Assembly (NCBI GenBank): GCA_038237435.1
Contig: JBBRYT010000013.1
Coordinates: forward strand, 1-64,000
Origin: JACCTI01 sp038237435
GTDB lineage: Bacteria; Verrucomicrobiota; Verrucomicrobiia; Chthoniobacterales; UBA10450
Direction of reading: 5' to 3'
DNA: 64,000 bases
This document shows positions 15,495 to 25,382 of this stretch, in pieces. The notes beneath the pieces were generated by a model that saw only the letters and a program-made list of their open reading frames with translations, was not told the origin of the DNA and searched no databases. How positions within the stretch are numbered: position 1 is the first letter of the stretch; every line of letters begins with the position of its first letter. Made by a program: the position numbers and the translations under genes.

Positions 15495-16703
15495 ATGCAC
15501 ACTCTTGTCGCAGGGAAACTCGAGGGAAAAGAGTTCGTCTCACACGCGCCGGGTTACTGGCCGAATGTTCCAGCGGAACAGTGGAATGATTGGAAATGGC
15601 AGCTGAAAAATCGCGTCACCTCGTTGCCGCAATTGGAGCAGCTGCTCGAACTTTCCGATGACGAGCGCAATGGCGTTTTGCTTTCGGGCAACAAACTCGC
15701 GCTCGCAGTTACGCCGCACTTTTTTAATTTAATCGAACGCGACAATCCCAATTGTCCAATTCGTCGCCAGGTCATTCCGCGCGTCGAAGAAAGCTGGTCG
15801 TCTCCCTACGATATGGCCGATCCCTGCGGAGAAGATTCGCATATGCCGGTGCCCGGCTTGGTGCATCGCTATCCGGATCGCGTGCTGTTTCTCGTGACGG
15901 ATCGTTGCGCGAGTTACTGCCGTTATTGCACGCGCAGCCGCGTCGTTAGTGGCGTGGGCGAGCAGGAATTACACACGGAATTCGAAGCCGTCTTTAAGTA
16001 TCTCGCGGAGCACACCGAAATCCGCGACGTGCTTCTGTCAGGCGGCGACGCGCTTCTCTTCAGCGACGATAAGCTGGAAAAAATACTCAGCCGGCTGCGC
16101 GCCATTCCGCACATCGAGTTTGTGCGCATCGGGACGCGCGTCCCGATTTTTCTGCCGCAACGCATCACACCGGCGCTGTGCCAGATGCTGCAAAAATATC
16201 ATCCGCTCTGGATGAGTGTGCACGTTAATCACCCACGCGAATTGACCCTGGAAGTGAAAGAAGCGCTCGAGCGTCTGGCCAATCACGGCATTCCGCTGGG
16301 CAACCAGAGCGTTTTGCTCGCGGGCGTAAACGACGATCTCGAGACGATGAAAGCGCTCGTGCACAAACTCCTCATGTGTCGTGTGCGTCCCTACTATATT
16401 TACCAGTGCGATTTGATTAATGGCTCATCGCACCTGCGCACTTCCGTCGCGAAAGGCATCGAAATCATTGAAGGCTTGCGCGGCCACACCACAGGCTATG
16501 CCGTGCCGCAGTTTGTTATCGATGCTCCGGGTGGCGGCGGCAAAGTGCCGATCAATCCCGGCTACGTCCTCTATCACGACAACGAAAAAATAGTCATCCG
16601 CAACTACGAAGGAAAAATCTTCGAGTATCCCGAAACGGGCGGCGACCAAAGTGTGCAGTTCGCGCCGCAACGCGAATACCACGACGAATATCTTTATTCG
16701 TAA
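15495..16703 (+). CDS. kamA: Lysine 2,3-aminomutase-like radical SAM enzyme
   Basis: 402 residues. The radical SAM cluster motif is C138-x3-C142-x2-C145 (CASYCRYC), followed by LLSGGDALL and a C-terminal segment with DAPGGGGKVP and YEGKIF typical of KamA. These PLP- and 4Fe-4S-dependent enzymes interconvert L-alpha-lysine and L-beta-lysine. Length and the C-terminal region fit KamA better than the shorter EpmB involved in EF-P modification; no lysine-fermentation genes or efp are nearby, so the physiological role is open. ATG 15495 follows a 61-base AT-richer gap. Confidence 0.85.
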   Translation: MHTLVAGKLEGKEFVSHAPGYWPNVPAEQWNDWKWQLKNRVTSLPQLEQLLELSDDERNGVLLSGNKLALAVTPHFFNLIERDNPNCPIRRQVIPRVEESWSSPYDMADPCGEDSHMPVPGLVHRYPDRVLFLVTDRCASYCRYCTRSRVVSGVGEQELHTEFEAVFKYLAEHTEIRDVLLSGGDALLFSDDKLEKILSRLRAIPHIEFVRIGTRVPIFLPQRITPALCQMLQKYHPLWMSVHVNHPRELTLEVKEALERLANHGIPLGNQSVLLAGVNDDLETMKALVHKLLMCRVRPYYIYQCDLINGSSHLRTSVAKGIEIIEGLRGHTTGYAVPQFVIDAPGGGGKVPINPGYVLYHDNEKIVIRNYEGKIFEYPETGGDQSVQFAPQREYHDEYLYS

Positions 16704-16707
16704 GTAG

Positions 16708-17865
16708 TTACTTTTTCGCCGGCGAGACCGTGATGTCGTAGCGACCCGGCGCCATTAGTTCGTCTTCTTCGGCGTCATCGGTGCCGCGTTCGTTCCCGGC
16801 GGTAACCCAGATGGCATTCACGAAGCGCGAGCCCACGCGCACCGAATAATTGCCGGTCGCGTCCGTTCTGGTGCGCCACCAATAATCGTGGTTGTCCGCG
16901 AAAGTCCGTTCCGGTTCGTGAAGAGAACAACGAATTTCGACCTCCGCATTCGCGACGGCTTTGCCATCGGCATTTGTCACGCGACCGAAATACCGATAAG
17001 GCGCTTGTCGCGCGACGACGACTTGCATGTCGATCGATTTTTCGTAATGCGACGGCTCCGATTCATTTTGCCTCGGCGTGATTTCGTCTTCGACTTTGTC
17101 CCTCCAGCGATTGCGCACTCGTGTTCTGATCCAATAAGGCGGGCCGCTGCTGTCGTTGAGCAGCGCGAGGTAGAACGTGTTGGGATAAACGTAGCGAAAA
17201 TAGAAGTGTCCGGCGCGATCGCTGGTGGCGTGTTGCGGGAAAATTTCGCCGCCGCGACCGCTGTGGCTATCGGCATGAAGATCGAGAAACAGAGTTACTT
17301 CTTCTCCGCGCACCGGGAGACCGGTGGTATCGACGATTCGTCCGGTTAGACTCAGGCCGCTCTTCAAGACGATCTCGATCCTGTTGGGTTTATCGGTCAA
17401 TACGCAGGGAGCAAATTCTCCGCGGGTCCATTCCTCTCCTTCTACGAGCGTGACCTGGTTTTGGTCCTGGTGCTTCGTGCGCTCCGCTAGCTCTTCGTCG
17501 TTAAGATTCAGTATCTGGCGACTCACGCCGCCGGTGGAACTCGCGGCGTGCGCCACGAAATAAAAGTGGCCGTAGCCCGGCTCGACCAAGCCAGTCGCCT
17601 GCTGGTGATCGTATTGGCGGAACCTTCCAAAGCGGGCCGTGAAATTTCCGTGACGATCAGTTCGGAAATTCCATCCGCGATTCTTCTCTTCACGTCCGAC
17701 ACCGAGCGCGTCACGTCGCATTCCCCGCAACTGCACTTCGATGCCGGTGGCCGGCAGGCCGTCTTCTCCTATGACGTGACAATTGATGCGACGATATGCC
17801 GGAGGTTCATCGGCGAACGCATTGCCCACGAAAACAAGCAGAAACACGCCAAGGATTCTCGCCAT
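16708..17865 (-). CDS. Secreted protein with carboxypeptidase regulatory-like domains
   Basis: 385 residues with a signal peptide (about 1-18, ending NAFA). Three repeated beta-sandwich-like segments follow the pattern GLPATGIEVQLRG, GLPVRGEEVTLFLDL, GKAVANAEVEIRCSL, each with a later TDRHGNF, SDRAGHF or TDATGNYSV element. This is the CarboxypepD_reg/Cna-B-type fold found in extracellular proteins of this phylum. No enzymatic motif is visible. It is convergent with kamA, the two stops lying 4 bases apart. Function unknown, probably structural or carbohydrate-interacting. Confidence 0.65.
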   Translation of the reverse strand: MARILGVFLLVFVGNAFADEPPAYRRINCHVIGEDGLPATGIEVQLRGMRRDALGVGREEKNRGWNFRTDRHGNFTARFGRFRQYDHQQATGLVEPGYGHFYFVAHAASSTGGVSRQILNLNDEELAERTKHQDQNQVTLVEGEEWTRGEFAPCVLTDKPNRIEIVLKSGLSLTGRIVDTTGLPVRGEEVTLFLDLHADSHSGRGGEIFPQHATSDRAGHFYFRYVYPNTFYLALLNDSSGPPYWIRTRVRNRWRDKVEDEITPRQNESEPSHYEKSIDMQVVVARQAPYRYFGRVTNADGKAVANAEVEIRCSLHEPERTFADNHDYWWRTRTDATGNYSVRVGSRFVNAIWVTAGNERGTDDAEEDELMAPGRYDITVSPAKK

Positions 17866-17946
17866 CGGGAGGATTACGTATCAAAGCCGAGTAATCTTTC
17901 AGCGATTTCAAGCGTGACGCGCCGCGCTCCGCCGTTGGACTAGCAC

Positions 17947-18612
17947 TTAACCGCCCGGAACGCTTTGGTCCTTTTGGTGGTTATCCTTAGCCCAAAGGTG
18001 AAAGGTATAGGTGAAGACCACGTAACCTAGAAGGTCGTGCGATTTGTCGTTAGTTACGTAGAGCGCCGGATTCATCTGAAAGTCGGGCGTGATGTTCCAG
18101 GTAAATCCGATCGTGGAGGAATTTTCTTTTCCGCTCTGGAAATCGACTTGGACGCGAAAGGTCTTATTGAAGTCGTAAGCGTAACCCAGGATTACTTCGT
18201 TCTTATAATCGGCATGGATGCCGCCGACGATGACCTTATGGTGTTCTGTATAGTAGCCCGCTTCGAGATAAGGTTGAGGGTCGACATGACTGCGCGGCGA
18301 CCAGTTAACAAAACCGATGGAAAGCAGGCATGGTTCCTTTCGCAGAATTCCAATCTCAGTCCCGAAAATCTCCTCGTTAGGCTTGAGTCCTTGGAAAACG
18401 GCCACTTCGGCAAAACTGGTCAGACCCAGTTCGGCTTGTAGTTCGTAAGGATTCGCGATCCGTTCGGCCTGCACTTGCGCGCTAAGGGAAAGGTCACCTT
18501 CCGGTTGCAAATCGGGCGTGACAATTTGGCTGAGACCTTTAGTCGTGGCGCCGGCGTTTCGCGGCGCGAGCAAAAAAAAGGACAGCACAGCGAGGAAGGA
18601 AAGAGGGCGCAT
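17947..18612 (-). CDS. Exported protein, possible outer-membrane beta-structure, unknown
   Basis: 221 residues from ATG 18612, where a signal peptide begins (MRPLSFLAVLSFFLLAPRNAGA); the reading frame is open further upstream but without coding character. The mature part has alternating strands such as EAGYYTEHHKVIVGGIHADY, VQVDFQSGKENSSTIGFTWNI and a C-terminal VVFTYTFHLW, as in small outer-membrane barrels or transport-capacity proteins. I do not recognise a named family. CTCGTTAGGC lies inside (18373-18382). Confidence 0.6.
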   Translation of the reverse strand: MRPLSFLAVLSFFLLAPRNAGATTKGLSQIVTPDLQPEGDLSLSAQVQAERIANPYELQAELGLTSFAEVAVFQGLKPNEEIFGTEIGILRKEPCLLSIGFVNWSPRSHVDPQPYLEAGYYTEHHKVIVGGIHADYKNEVILGYAYDFNKTFRVQVDFQSGKENSSTIGFTWNITPDFQMNPALYVTNDKSHDLLGYVVFTYTFHLWAKDNHQKDQSVPGG

Positions 18613-18705
18613 GCGCGCAGTGTGCCGAAGTCGCGAAAACGTAGCAAGTGCCAGTGGTGCACAAATGAAAATCAACGCGCCGAAAACCAATAGGTGAAAA
18701 AAACA

Positions 18706-19014
18706 ATGCAGAATCAGGATTCGACCTACATACCCCAAATCCCATTTTTCTTTCTGTCTCTGTTCGTTAGGCAGACACTGCGTGAAGTGGATACTGAGAT
18801 AGAGGTGAACGATATTGTCGCGCGGATTCGATCCGAGGTTGTGGGTCACGGCGGCGCCACGATAGGAGGCCAAGACCTGCGGCGGTTGTGTCCGGATGAT
18901 TTGAGCACCTCCGAGCAGTTCATGAGAATTGCCTCCATTGCTCATCGCGAAGGTTGGAGCTTTGCTTTTCTTCCTGACGGAAGATTGCGCTTCGGTAGTT
19001 ACGTAAAGGCGTAA
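18706..19014 (+). CDS. Small hypothetical protein
   Basis: 102 residues from ATG 18706 (GTG 18694 is also possible). The middle (QTLREVDTEIEVNDIVARIRSEV) and C-terminal half (LSTSEQFMRIASIAHREGWSFAFLPDGRLRFG) look like a folded small cytoplasmic protein, but the family is not recognised. TTCGTTAGGC, a one-mismatch copy of the dispersed motif, lies in its 5' part. It is divergent from the exported-protein gene. Without homology it remains tentative. Confidence 0.45.
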   Translation: MQNQDSTYIPQIPFFFLSLFVRQTLREVDTEIEVNDIVARIRSEVVGHGGATIGGQDLRRLCPDDLSTSEQFMRIASIAHREGWSFAFLPDGRLRFGSYVKA

Positions 19015-19297
19015 TGCCGATAAACTTCGAAGTCCGCGCGCAGTAAAAGTGTTCCACACGCGACCATTTAGCGTTCGCGGCGAGAAATAAAATTCTCATG
19101 CGTTGCACAGTTTTTTTCCGAACGAACAAAATTCTTTTGCCATCCCTATCTCGATTCATAGAGTGGCCGGAACCGTGGATGCGCATTGTTGTTCCTCAAC
19201 TTTTTTCCCTCAGCCGAAAGCACATCCTAAATACTTCACCAGCCCGTTTCTAGATTGGCGGCTGCAGCCCCGGGAAACGGCAGTTCGCTAGTTCTGT

Positions 19298-20026
19298 ATG
19301 GCGAACTTTTTTCCACGCTGGACAAACTGGCTGCCGCTGAAGATTGCGATCTGCGGAATTTTTGTCGTGTCCGGATTAACCGCGGCCACCTGGTATTACG
19401 TCACGCCGAAATACACCCGCGTGGGTTACGAGCCGATCCAGCCGGTGCCGTTCCCGCACGACATCCATGTCACGCAGCTGGGAATGGATTGCCGTTATTG
19501 CCACAGCTTCGTCGATGTGGCCGCGCATTCGAATCTACCGAACACGCAAACCTGCATGGCCTGTCACACGCAGGTGCAAAAAGACAATCCGAAACTCGAA
19601 CCGGTGCGCGCGAGTTGGAAAACCGGCCAACCGGTCGAGTGGGTGCAATTGCATCGCACGCCCGATTACGTTTTTTACAATCACGCCGCGCATGTGAATC
19701 GCGGGATCAGTTGCGCGGTTTGTCACGGGCAGGTCAATCACATGGCGGAGGTTTATCACGCCAAGCCGCACAGCATGGCGTGGTGTTTGGAATGCCATCG
19801 GCATCCGGAAAATTTCCTACGGCCCGAAGATCAGATTACGAATCTGGATTGGAAACCGGAAGACGTGCAGCCCGCGGTGTTCGTGGCCAAGTACGGAAAA
19901 CCGAGCGACGCCGGCGATGAAGATTGGAGCAAGAAACAGAAACTCACGCAGCACGAGATCGGCCAGACGTTGAAAGAGAAGTGGAACATTCAGCCGCCGC
20001 TGAATTGCCAGGGGTGCCATCGATGA
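19298..20026 (+). CDS. actA: Alternative complex III subunit ActA, pentaheme cytochrome c
   Basis: 242 residues with an N-terminal membrane anchor (about 12-34) and five CxxCH heme sites: CRYCH (65-69), CMACH (86-90), CAVCH (139-143), CLECH (163-167) and CQGCH (237-241). ActA is the multiheme c-type subunit of alternative complex III, which oxidises quinol and reduces periplasmic carriers in place of the bc1 complex. The next gene overlaps it by four bases (ATGA), so translation is coupled. It starts the 20-kb respiratory supercluster; the 283 bases upstream probably contain its promoter. Confidence 0.93.
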   Translation: MANFFPRWTNWLPLKIAICGIFVVSGLTAATWYYVTPKYTRVGYEPIQPVPFPHDIHVTQLGMDCRYCHSFVDVAAHSNLPNTQTCMACHTQVQKDNPKLEPVRASWKTGQPVEWVQLHRTPDYVFYNHAAHVNRGISCAVCHGQVNHMAEVYHAKPHSMAWCLECHRHPENFLRPEDQITNLDWKPEDVQPAVFVAKYGKPSDAGDEDWSKKQKLTQHEIGQTLKEKWNIQPPLNCQGCHR

Positions 20027-23000
20027 AACGGGTCTTCGAACATCCCGCGGAAGCGACGACCGGGAAACGCTATTGGCGCAGCGTCGGTCAATTATCGGAC
20101 ACGCCCGAATTTCGCGGTTGGCTTGAGCGCGAATTTCCTGCGGGCGCAGCGCAGATGGAAGGCGACGATTGGTCGCGGCGCGGTTTCCTGAAAGTGATGG
20201 GCGCGTCGATGGCCCTAGCTGGACTTGGCCTAACGAGTTGTCGCCGACCGGAAGCGCACCTGCTGCCATTTAGTAAAAGCGTCGAGTGGGCAATTCCTGG
20301 AAAACCGCTTTACTATGCCACCGCGATGCCGCGTCGCACTGGCGCGTTGCCCCTGGTCGTCGCCACGGTCGACGGGCGACCGATTAAGATAGAAGGCAAT
20401 CCGCTCCATCCAGCGAGCGGCGGCGCGACCGATGCGTTTGCGCAAGCATCGATTCTCGATCTTTACGACCCGGCGCGCTCGAAACGTTTCTTCGAACAGG
20501 TGGAGGTGCAAGACCACGGGAAGAAGGCACGCCGCCGCGAAACCCGCGATCTGGCCGCATTCGAAAAATATCTCGGCGAACTGAAAACAAAAATCGGCGA
20601 CGGCGCGGGTCTGGCGTTTCTCGTCGAGGAAACGCATTCGCCCACACGCGAGCGTATGCGTGGCGAACTGGAAAAGGCCTTTCCGAAAATGCGCTGGGTT
20701 CAGTACGACCCGCTCTTGAGTGAGGCGCAGAATTTCGGAACGCAAATAAGTTTCGGTGATAACACGCGACTCGTTCCGCATTACGACCGCGCCGATGTCA
20801 TCCTCTCGTTAGGCGCCGATTTTCTCGATTGCGGCGAAGGCGATGTCGCCGGTTCGCGTGCGTTCTCCTCGCGCCGTCGTGTCACCAGTTCAAAGGACGC
20901 GATGAACCGCCTCTACGTCGTAGAGAATCGTTATACGCTGACCGGTGCGATGGCTGATCATCGACTGCGCGTACCCGCGAGTCAGATTCCAGCTTTCACC
21001 CACGCGCTCGCGACGAAGATTGCGCAGCTGACGCAAAGCGCTGAGCTCGGTTCGGTCATTGCGACGCTGCAGGCGCAACCGGCATCGATGAAGTTCGACG
21101 AAGAATGGCTGACGGAATGTGCGAACGATTTGATCGCGAAGAGCGGATCGAGCCTGGTCGTGGCCGGCGCACAGCAGCCGGTCGTGGTGCAGCTGATGGT
21201 TTATGGCATCAACGCCGCGCTGAAAAATGTTGGCGCGACAGTAATCGTTAGGCAATTCGCGCGGAATCCGAAGACGCAAAGCATTCTGCAATTAGCCGCC
21301 GACATCGCGGGCGGACGGATCAAGCAACTTTTCATTTTTGGCGGCGACCCCGTTTACAACGCGCCGCGCGCTTTGACGCCAGACCCGGTGAGCAAGCAGT
21401 CGTTAGACTGGAGCGATTTGCAAAAGCGCGTGCCGGACGTGGTGCGGCTCGGTTTTTATGAAGACGCGACTTCCGCCATCAGCAGATGGCATGTGCCATT
21501 GGCGCATTACCTCGAATCGTGGGGAGACGCGCTCACTTCGGAAGGAAGTTACGTCGCGGTGCAGCCGATGATTCTGCCGCTCTACGGCGGAGTTTCGGAA
21601 ATTGAGTTGATCAATCACTTGTTAGGCGGTCCGAAACTCGAAGGGCCGGAATTAGTGCAGGACACTTTCCGCGCCTCAAATCCCCCGGGAGATTTCGATA
21701 CCGCCTGGTCGCAACTCCTGCGCGACGGTTTTGCCGCGCACGTAAAGCTGGAAGACAAGCCGCCGAAGTTTAACTCGAACGCCGCCGGCGGTGTGGCGCA
21801 TACGCTCTGGACCGCGCCGCCCGCGCCGACTCCCGATTCGCCGGAAATTGTGCTCACGCGCAGTTATTCGGTCGACGACGGCCGCTATATTAACAATGGC
21901 TGGTTGCAGGAAATGCCGGACCCGGTCACGAAGTTGACCTGGGACAACGCAGCACTCGTTAGTCCGAATTACGCCAAACATCTCGGGGTCGATACCGGAG
22001 ACATGGTTGAGATCGCAATTACCGAAGGTGTGAAGGAGAGCAAGCCGGAGAACGAAGTTCATCGGAACCTGCAGATCGCGGTGCTGATTTCGCCGGGACA
22101 CGCCGATAATTCGATCAGCATCGCGCTTGGTTACGGACGGAAAATGACCGGACCAATCGGCGAAGAGAGTGGCTTCAACGGTTATCTTCTGCGGACTACG
22201 AGCAATCCGCATTTCATCACCGCCGACGACAAGACGGTGAAAAGCGTGAACGTGAAAAAAATCGCGGGTGCGTTCGCGTTAGCTGTTACGCAGGAACATT
22301 GGAGCATCGAGGGCCGCGGACTCGTGCGCGAAGCGACGTTGGAACATTATCGCGAGGACGAAGAGTTCGTGAAGAAAATCGCGGGCGACGAAGAATTGCC
22401 GTCGCGTTTGCCTAGTCTTTACAGCCATCCGCCCATGGCTGCGGCGCAGCAGTGGGGCATGACGGTTGATCTGAATAGCTGCACCGGTTGCAGCGCTTGC
22501 GTCATTGCCTGCCAAAGCGAAAACAACATTCCGATCGTCGGGAAATTACAGGTGCAGCACGGACGCGCCATGCATTGGATGCGCATCGATCGTTATTTCG
22601 CGGACGAAAAAAATTTCAATCAGGATCGCGGGGGCATTCCGGAAGAGCCGGAGATGGTGCATCAACCAATGATGTGCCAGCACTGCGAGAATGCGCCGTG
22701 CGAAACGGTCTGCCCGGTGAACGCGACTGTGCACAGCGAAGACGGTCTCAACGTCATGGCTTACAACCGCTGCATCGGCACGCGCTACTGCGCGAATAAT
22801 TGTCCGTTCAAAGTGCGGCGCTTTAATTATTTCGATTACAATCAGCGCCCGGTCGGGAAGAAAAAAATCGCGGGCGGGTTTGGCGTTTATCAGGAATATC
22901 TCGGACCGTTCACGGCCAAGGGCGCGCCGGATTCGGTCAAGCTGCAAAAAAACCCCAACGTCACCGTGCGCATGCGCGGCGTGATGGAGAAGTGCACCTA

Positions 23001-23367
23001 TTGCGTGCAGCGTATCGAAGAAGCGAAGATCGCCGCGATCGTTCGCGCGGGTGCGTCGGACAAAAAGCAAATTCCGACCGATTCGTTCACGAGCGCGTGC
23101 GCGCAGGCTTGTCCGACGGAAGCGATTGTCTTCGGCGATATCAAAGATCCGGAGAGCCGGGTTTCAAAAACAAAAGCGCAGAACCGAAATTATCGGCTGC
23201 TCGAATATTTGAATGTGAACACGCGCACCAGTTATCTCGCGCGGATTCGTAATCCGAATCCGAAAATGCCGGATGCGGGGCAGATTGGTGTGGCTAGTCC
23301 GCCTGAGGAAGAAGAAGCCGGGCATAAGCGTGGGAAACCCGAAGCGAAGCCGGAGGTGCACGCGTGA
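20023..23367 (+). CDS. actB: Alternative complex III subunit ActB, iron-sulfur/molybdopterin-fold protein
   Basis: 1114 residues. ATG 20023 overlaps the actA stop. A Tat-like SRRGFLK (51-57) precedes a hydrophobic stretch ending in LTSC, so C73 is probably lipidated. Residues about 90-780 form a molybdopterin-oxidoreductase-like domain, which in ActB carries no cofactor. The C-terminal ferredoxin-like part (about 815-1040) has four cysteine groups: CTGCSACVIAC, CQHCENAPCETVC, CIGTRYCANNC and CTYC with CAQAC, for 4Fe-4S/3Fe-4S clusters. It passes electrons from quinol to the heme subunits. GCCTAACGAG (20228) and CTCGTTAGGC (20805) lie inside. Confidence 0.93.
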   Translation: MKRVFEHPAEATTGKRYWRSVGQLSDTPEFRGWLEREFPAGAAQMEGDDWSRRGFLKVMGASMALAGLGLTSCRRPEAHLLPFSKSVEWAIPGKPLYYATAMPRRTGALPLVVATVDGRPIKIEGNPLHPASGGATDAFAQASILDLYDPARSKRFFEQVEVQDHGKKARRRETRDLAAFEKYLGELKTKIGDGAGLAFLVEETHSPTRERMRGELEKAFPKMRWVQYDPLLSEAQNFGTQISFGDNTRLVPHYDRADVILSLGADFLDCGEGDVAGSRAFSSRRRVTSSKDAMNRLYVVENRYTLTGAMADHRLRVPASQIPAFTHALATKIAQLTQSAELGSVIATLQAQPASMKFDEEWLTECANDLIAKSGSSLVVAGAQQPVVVQLMVYGINAALKNVGATVIVRQFARNPKTQSILQLAADIAGGRIKQLFIFGGDPVYNAPRALTPDPVSKQSLDWSDLQKRVPDVVRLGFYEDATSAISRWHVPLAHYLESWGDALTSEGSYVAVQPMILPLYGGVSEIELINHLLGGPKLEGPELVQDTFRASNPPGDFDTAWSQLLRDGFAAHVKLEDKPPKFNSNAAGGVAHTLWTAPPAPTPDSPEIVLTRSYSVDDGRYINNGWLQEMPDPVTKLTWDNAALVSPNYAKHLGVDTGDMVEIAITEGVKESKPENEVHRNLQIAVLISPGHADNSISIALGYGRKMTGPIGEESGFNGYLLRTTSNPHFITADDKTVKSVNVKKIAGAFALAVTQEHWSIEGRGLVREATLEHYREDEEFVKKIAGDEELPSRLPSLYSHPPMAAAQQWGMTVDLNSCTGCSACVIACQSENNIPIVGKLQVQHGRAMHWMRIDRYFADEKNFNQDRGGIPEEPEMVHQPMMCQHCENAPCETVCPVNATVHSEDGLNVMAYNRCIGTRYCANNCPFKVRRFNYFDYNQRPVGKKKIAGGFGVYQEYLGPFTAKGAPDSVKLQKNPNVTVRMRGVMEKCTYCVQRIEEAKIAAIVRAGASDKKQIPTDSFTSACAQACPTEAIVFGDIKDPESRVSKTKAQNRNYRLLEYLNVNTRTSYLARIRNPNPKMPDAGQIGVASPPEEEEAGHKRGKPEAKPEVHA

Positions 23368-24827
23368 ACGGCGCTACCACAGCACCTGATGTGATCCGCG
23401 GCGAAGCGTCGGCTGCGGTCGAGCGGTCGCTCGCTCGCGTGCCTCTAATACTTAACAAGCGCAGCTTTAGTTGGATCACGGAACGGATCGCGGGCGTGAA
23501 CGAAGGGACGACGCCGCGCTGGTGGTGGGTCGCGTTCGCGACGACATCGCTGCTCGCGGCGATCGGTTTATTTTGTCTCGGATACCAAATTTCCACCGGC
23601 GTCGGTGTGTGGGGTTTGAATCATCCAGTCGGTTGGGCGTGGGACATCACCAACTTCGTTTTCTGGATCGGTATCGGCCACGCCGGCACTTTGATTTCCG
23701 CGATTCTATTTTTGCTCCGGCAAAAATGGCGCACTTCGATCAATCGCGCGGCAGAAGCGATGACGTTGTTCGCAGTGATCTGCGCCGCGATTTTCCCAGG
23801 TGTGCACGTCGGCCGCGTCTGGATGGCGTGGTTCCTCGCGCCGTTGCCTAACAACTACGGTATCTGGCCAAACTTTCGCTCGCCGCTCTTGTGGGACGTC
23901 TTCGCGGTCTCGACTTACTTTTCGGTCTCGGTGCTCTTCTGGTACACGGGATTAATCCCCGATCTCGCAACCCTGCGCGATCGCGCGACATCGAAAATCA
24001 AGAAATTCCTCTACGGAATTTTTGCGGTCGGCTGGCGCGGGTCGAATCGCAACTGGCGCCATTACGAGATGGCCTACCTATTGTTAGCCGGGCTTTCCAC
24101 GCCGCTCGTCTTGTCAGTGCACAGCGTGGTGTCGTTCGACTTCGCCACGTCCGTAATTCCCACCTGGCACACGACAATTTTCCCACCGTATTTCGTCGCC
24201 GGCGCCATCTTCGGCGGGTTCGCCATGGTGCTGACGTTGCTCGTGCCGGCGCGCGCCATTTTCAAACTGCACGACATCATCACGCCGCAGCACGTGGACA
24301 AAATGGCCAAGATCATTTTGCTCACCGGCTCGATCGTTTCCTACGCCTACGCCATGGAATTTTTCGTCGCATGGTATAGCGGCAACACTTACGAAAAATA
24401 CGCGTTCTATAATCGCATTCTCGGTCCCTACTGGTGGTACTGGTGGGTCGGGATGCTCTTCTGCAATTTCCTCACGCCGCAGTTGTTCTGGTTTAAGAAA
24501 TTCCGCTTCAACATCTACGTTGTTTACTTCGTCTGCATGTGTGTGAACGCCGGCATGTGGTTCGAGCGCTTCATCATCATCGTTGGCGGATTGCATCGTG
24601 ATTTCATCACATCGTCGTGGGGAATGTTTCACCCGACCTGGGTCGATATCTGGACCTTTGCCGGCACGTTCGGAATTTTCCTTTCACTTTTTCTCCTGTT
24701 TATCCGCTGGCTGCCCATGATCGCGATGTCGGAAGTGAAAATTGTTTTGCCGGAAGCTGATCCGCATCATCACGCCAGCCCGCAGGAACATCATCCGGTC
24801 GCTGCCGGCGGAATGGAGCGCACCTGA
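23364..24827 (+). CDS. actC: Alternative complex III subunit ActC (NrfD/PsrC-like)
   Basis: 487 residues, about ten membrane helices. It belongs to the NrfD/PsrC family that forms the quinol-binding membrane part of ACIII; WVGMLFCNFLTPQLFWFKK and the acidic FFVAWYSG region resemble the family's conserved helices. GTG 23364 overlaps the actB stop by four bases. The C-terminus is His-rich (PHHHASPQEHH). It pairs with ActF, a second copy of the same fold, around ActB. Confidence 0.92.
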   Translation: MNGATTAPDVIRGEASAAVERSLARVPLILNKRSFSWITERIAGVNEGTTPRWWWVAFATTSLLAAIGLFCLGYQISTGVGVWGLNHPVGWAWDITNFVFWIGIGHAGTLISAILFLLRQKWRTSINRAAEAMTLFAVICAAIFPGVHVGRVWMAWFLAPLPNNYGIWPNFRSPLLWDVFAVSTYFSVSVLFWYTGLIPDLATLRDRATSKIKKFLYGIFAVGWRGSNRNWRHYEMAYLLLAGLSTPLVLSVHSVVSFDFATSVIPTWHTTIFPPYFVAGAIFGGFAMVLTLLVPARAIFKLHDIITPQHVDKMAKIILLTGSIVSYAYAMEFFVAWYSGNTYEKYAFYNRILGPYWWYWWVGMLFCNFLTPQLFWFKKFRFNIYVVYFVCMCVNAGMWFERFIIIVGGLHRDFITSSWGMFHPTWVDIWTFAGTFGIFLSLFLLFIRWLPMIAMSEVKIVLPEADPHHHASPQEHHPVAAGGMERT

Positions 24828-25381
24828 TGAGAACGCCGTCGGGGAATAAAGTTTACGGAATTGGCGCGGAGTATCCGAGTGCGGCGGCGCTCTACGATGC
24901 GGCACAGGTCGTGCGCGATGCCGGTTTCAAACGTTGGGATGTTTATTCGCCATTTCCAATTCACGGCATGGATGACGCGATGGGTCTTGGAAAATCGTGG
25001 TTGAGCGCAGCGGTTCTTGGCGGCGGCATCACCGGCCTTTTGACCGCGGCGATTCTGACCTTCGGACCTTCGTGGTTGATCTATCCGCTGACCGTTCATG
25101 GAAAACCGTACGACTGGCGCACTGTGCCGGCATTTTTCCCGATCATGTTTGAGCTGACGGTTCTGTTCTCCGCCTTCACGGCGTTTTTCGCGATGCTTAT
25201 CATGAACGGATTGCCGCGCTGGTATCATCCGATTTTTAACTGGAAACGATTCGAACGCGCGACGAACGACGGATTTTTTCTGGTGATCGAAGCGCGCGAT
25301 CCGCGTTTCACGGAAACGGAAGCGTTGCAGTTGCTCGAACAAAGCGGCGGACAGCACATCACGGTAGTGCACGAAGATTGA
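24827..25381 (+). CDS. actD: Alternative complex III subunit ActD (DUF3341)
   Basis: 184 residues with two membrane helices (about 58-82 and 100-125) and cytoplasmic termini. VYGIGAEYPSAAALYDAAQ at the N-terminus and the sequence WDVYSPFPIHGMDDAMGL are hallmarks of DUF3341/ActD. It is a structural membrane subunit with no cofactor. ATG 24827 shares one base with the actC stop (TGATG). Confidence 0.92.
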   Translation: MRTPSGNKVYGIGAEYPSAAALYDAAQVVRDAGFKRWDVYSPFPIHGMDDAMGLGKSWLSAAVLGGGITGLLTAAILTFGPSWLIYPLTVHGKPYDWRTVPAFFPIMFELTVLFSAFTAFFAMLIMNGLPRWYHPIFNWKRFERATNDGFFLVIEARDPRFTETEALQLLEQSGGQHITVVHED

Positions 25382-25382
25382 T

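Noticed and set aside
15495..16703. EpmB-type EF-P lysine aminomutase
   Set aside because: Longer than EpmB, with the KamA C-terminal region; no efp or epmA nearby.
18613..19059. N-terminal extension of the exported protein (start 19059)
   Set aside because: The internal ATG at 18612 begins a clean signal peptide and the extension lacks coding character.
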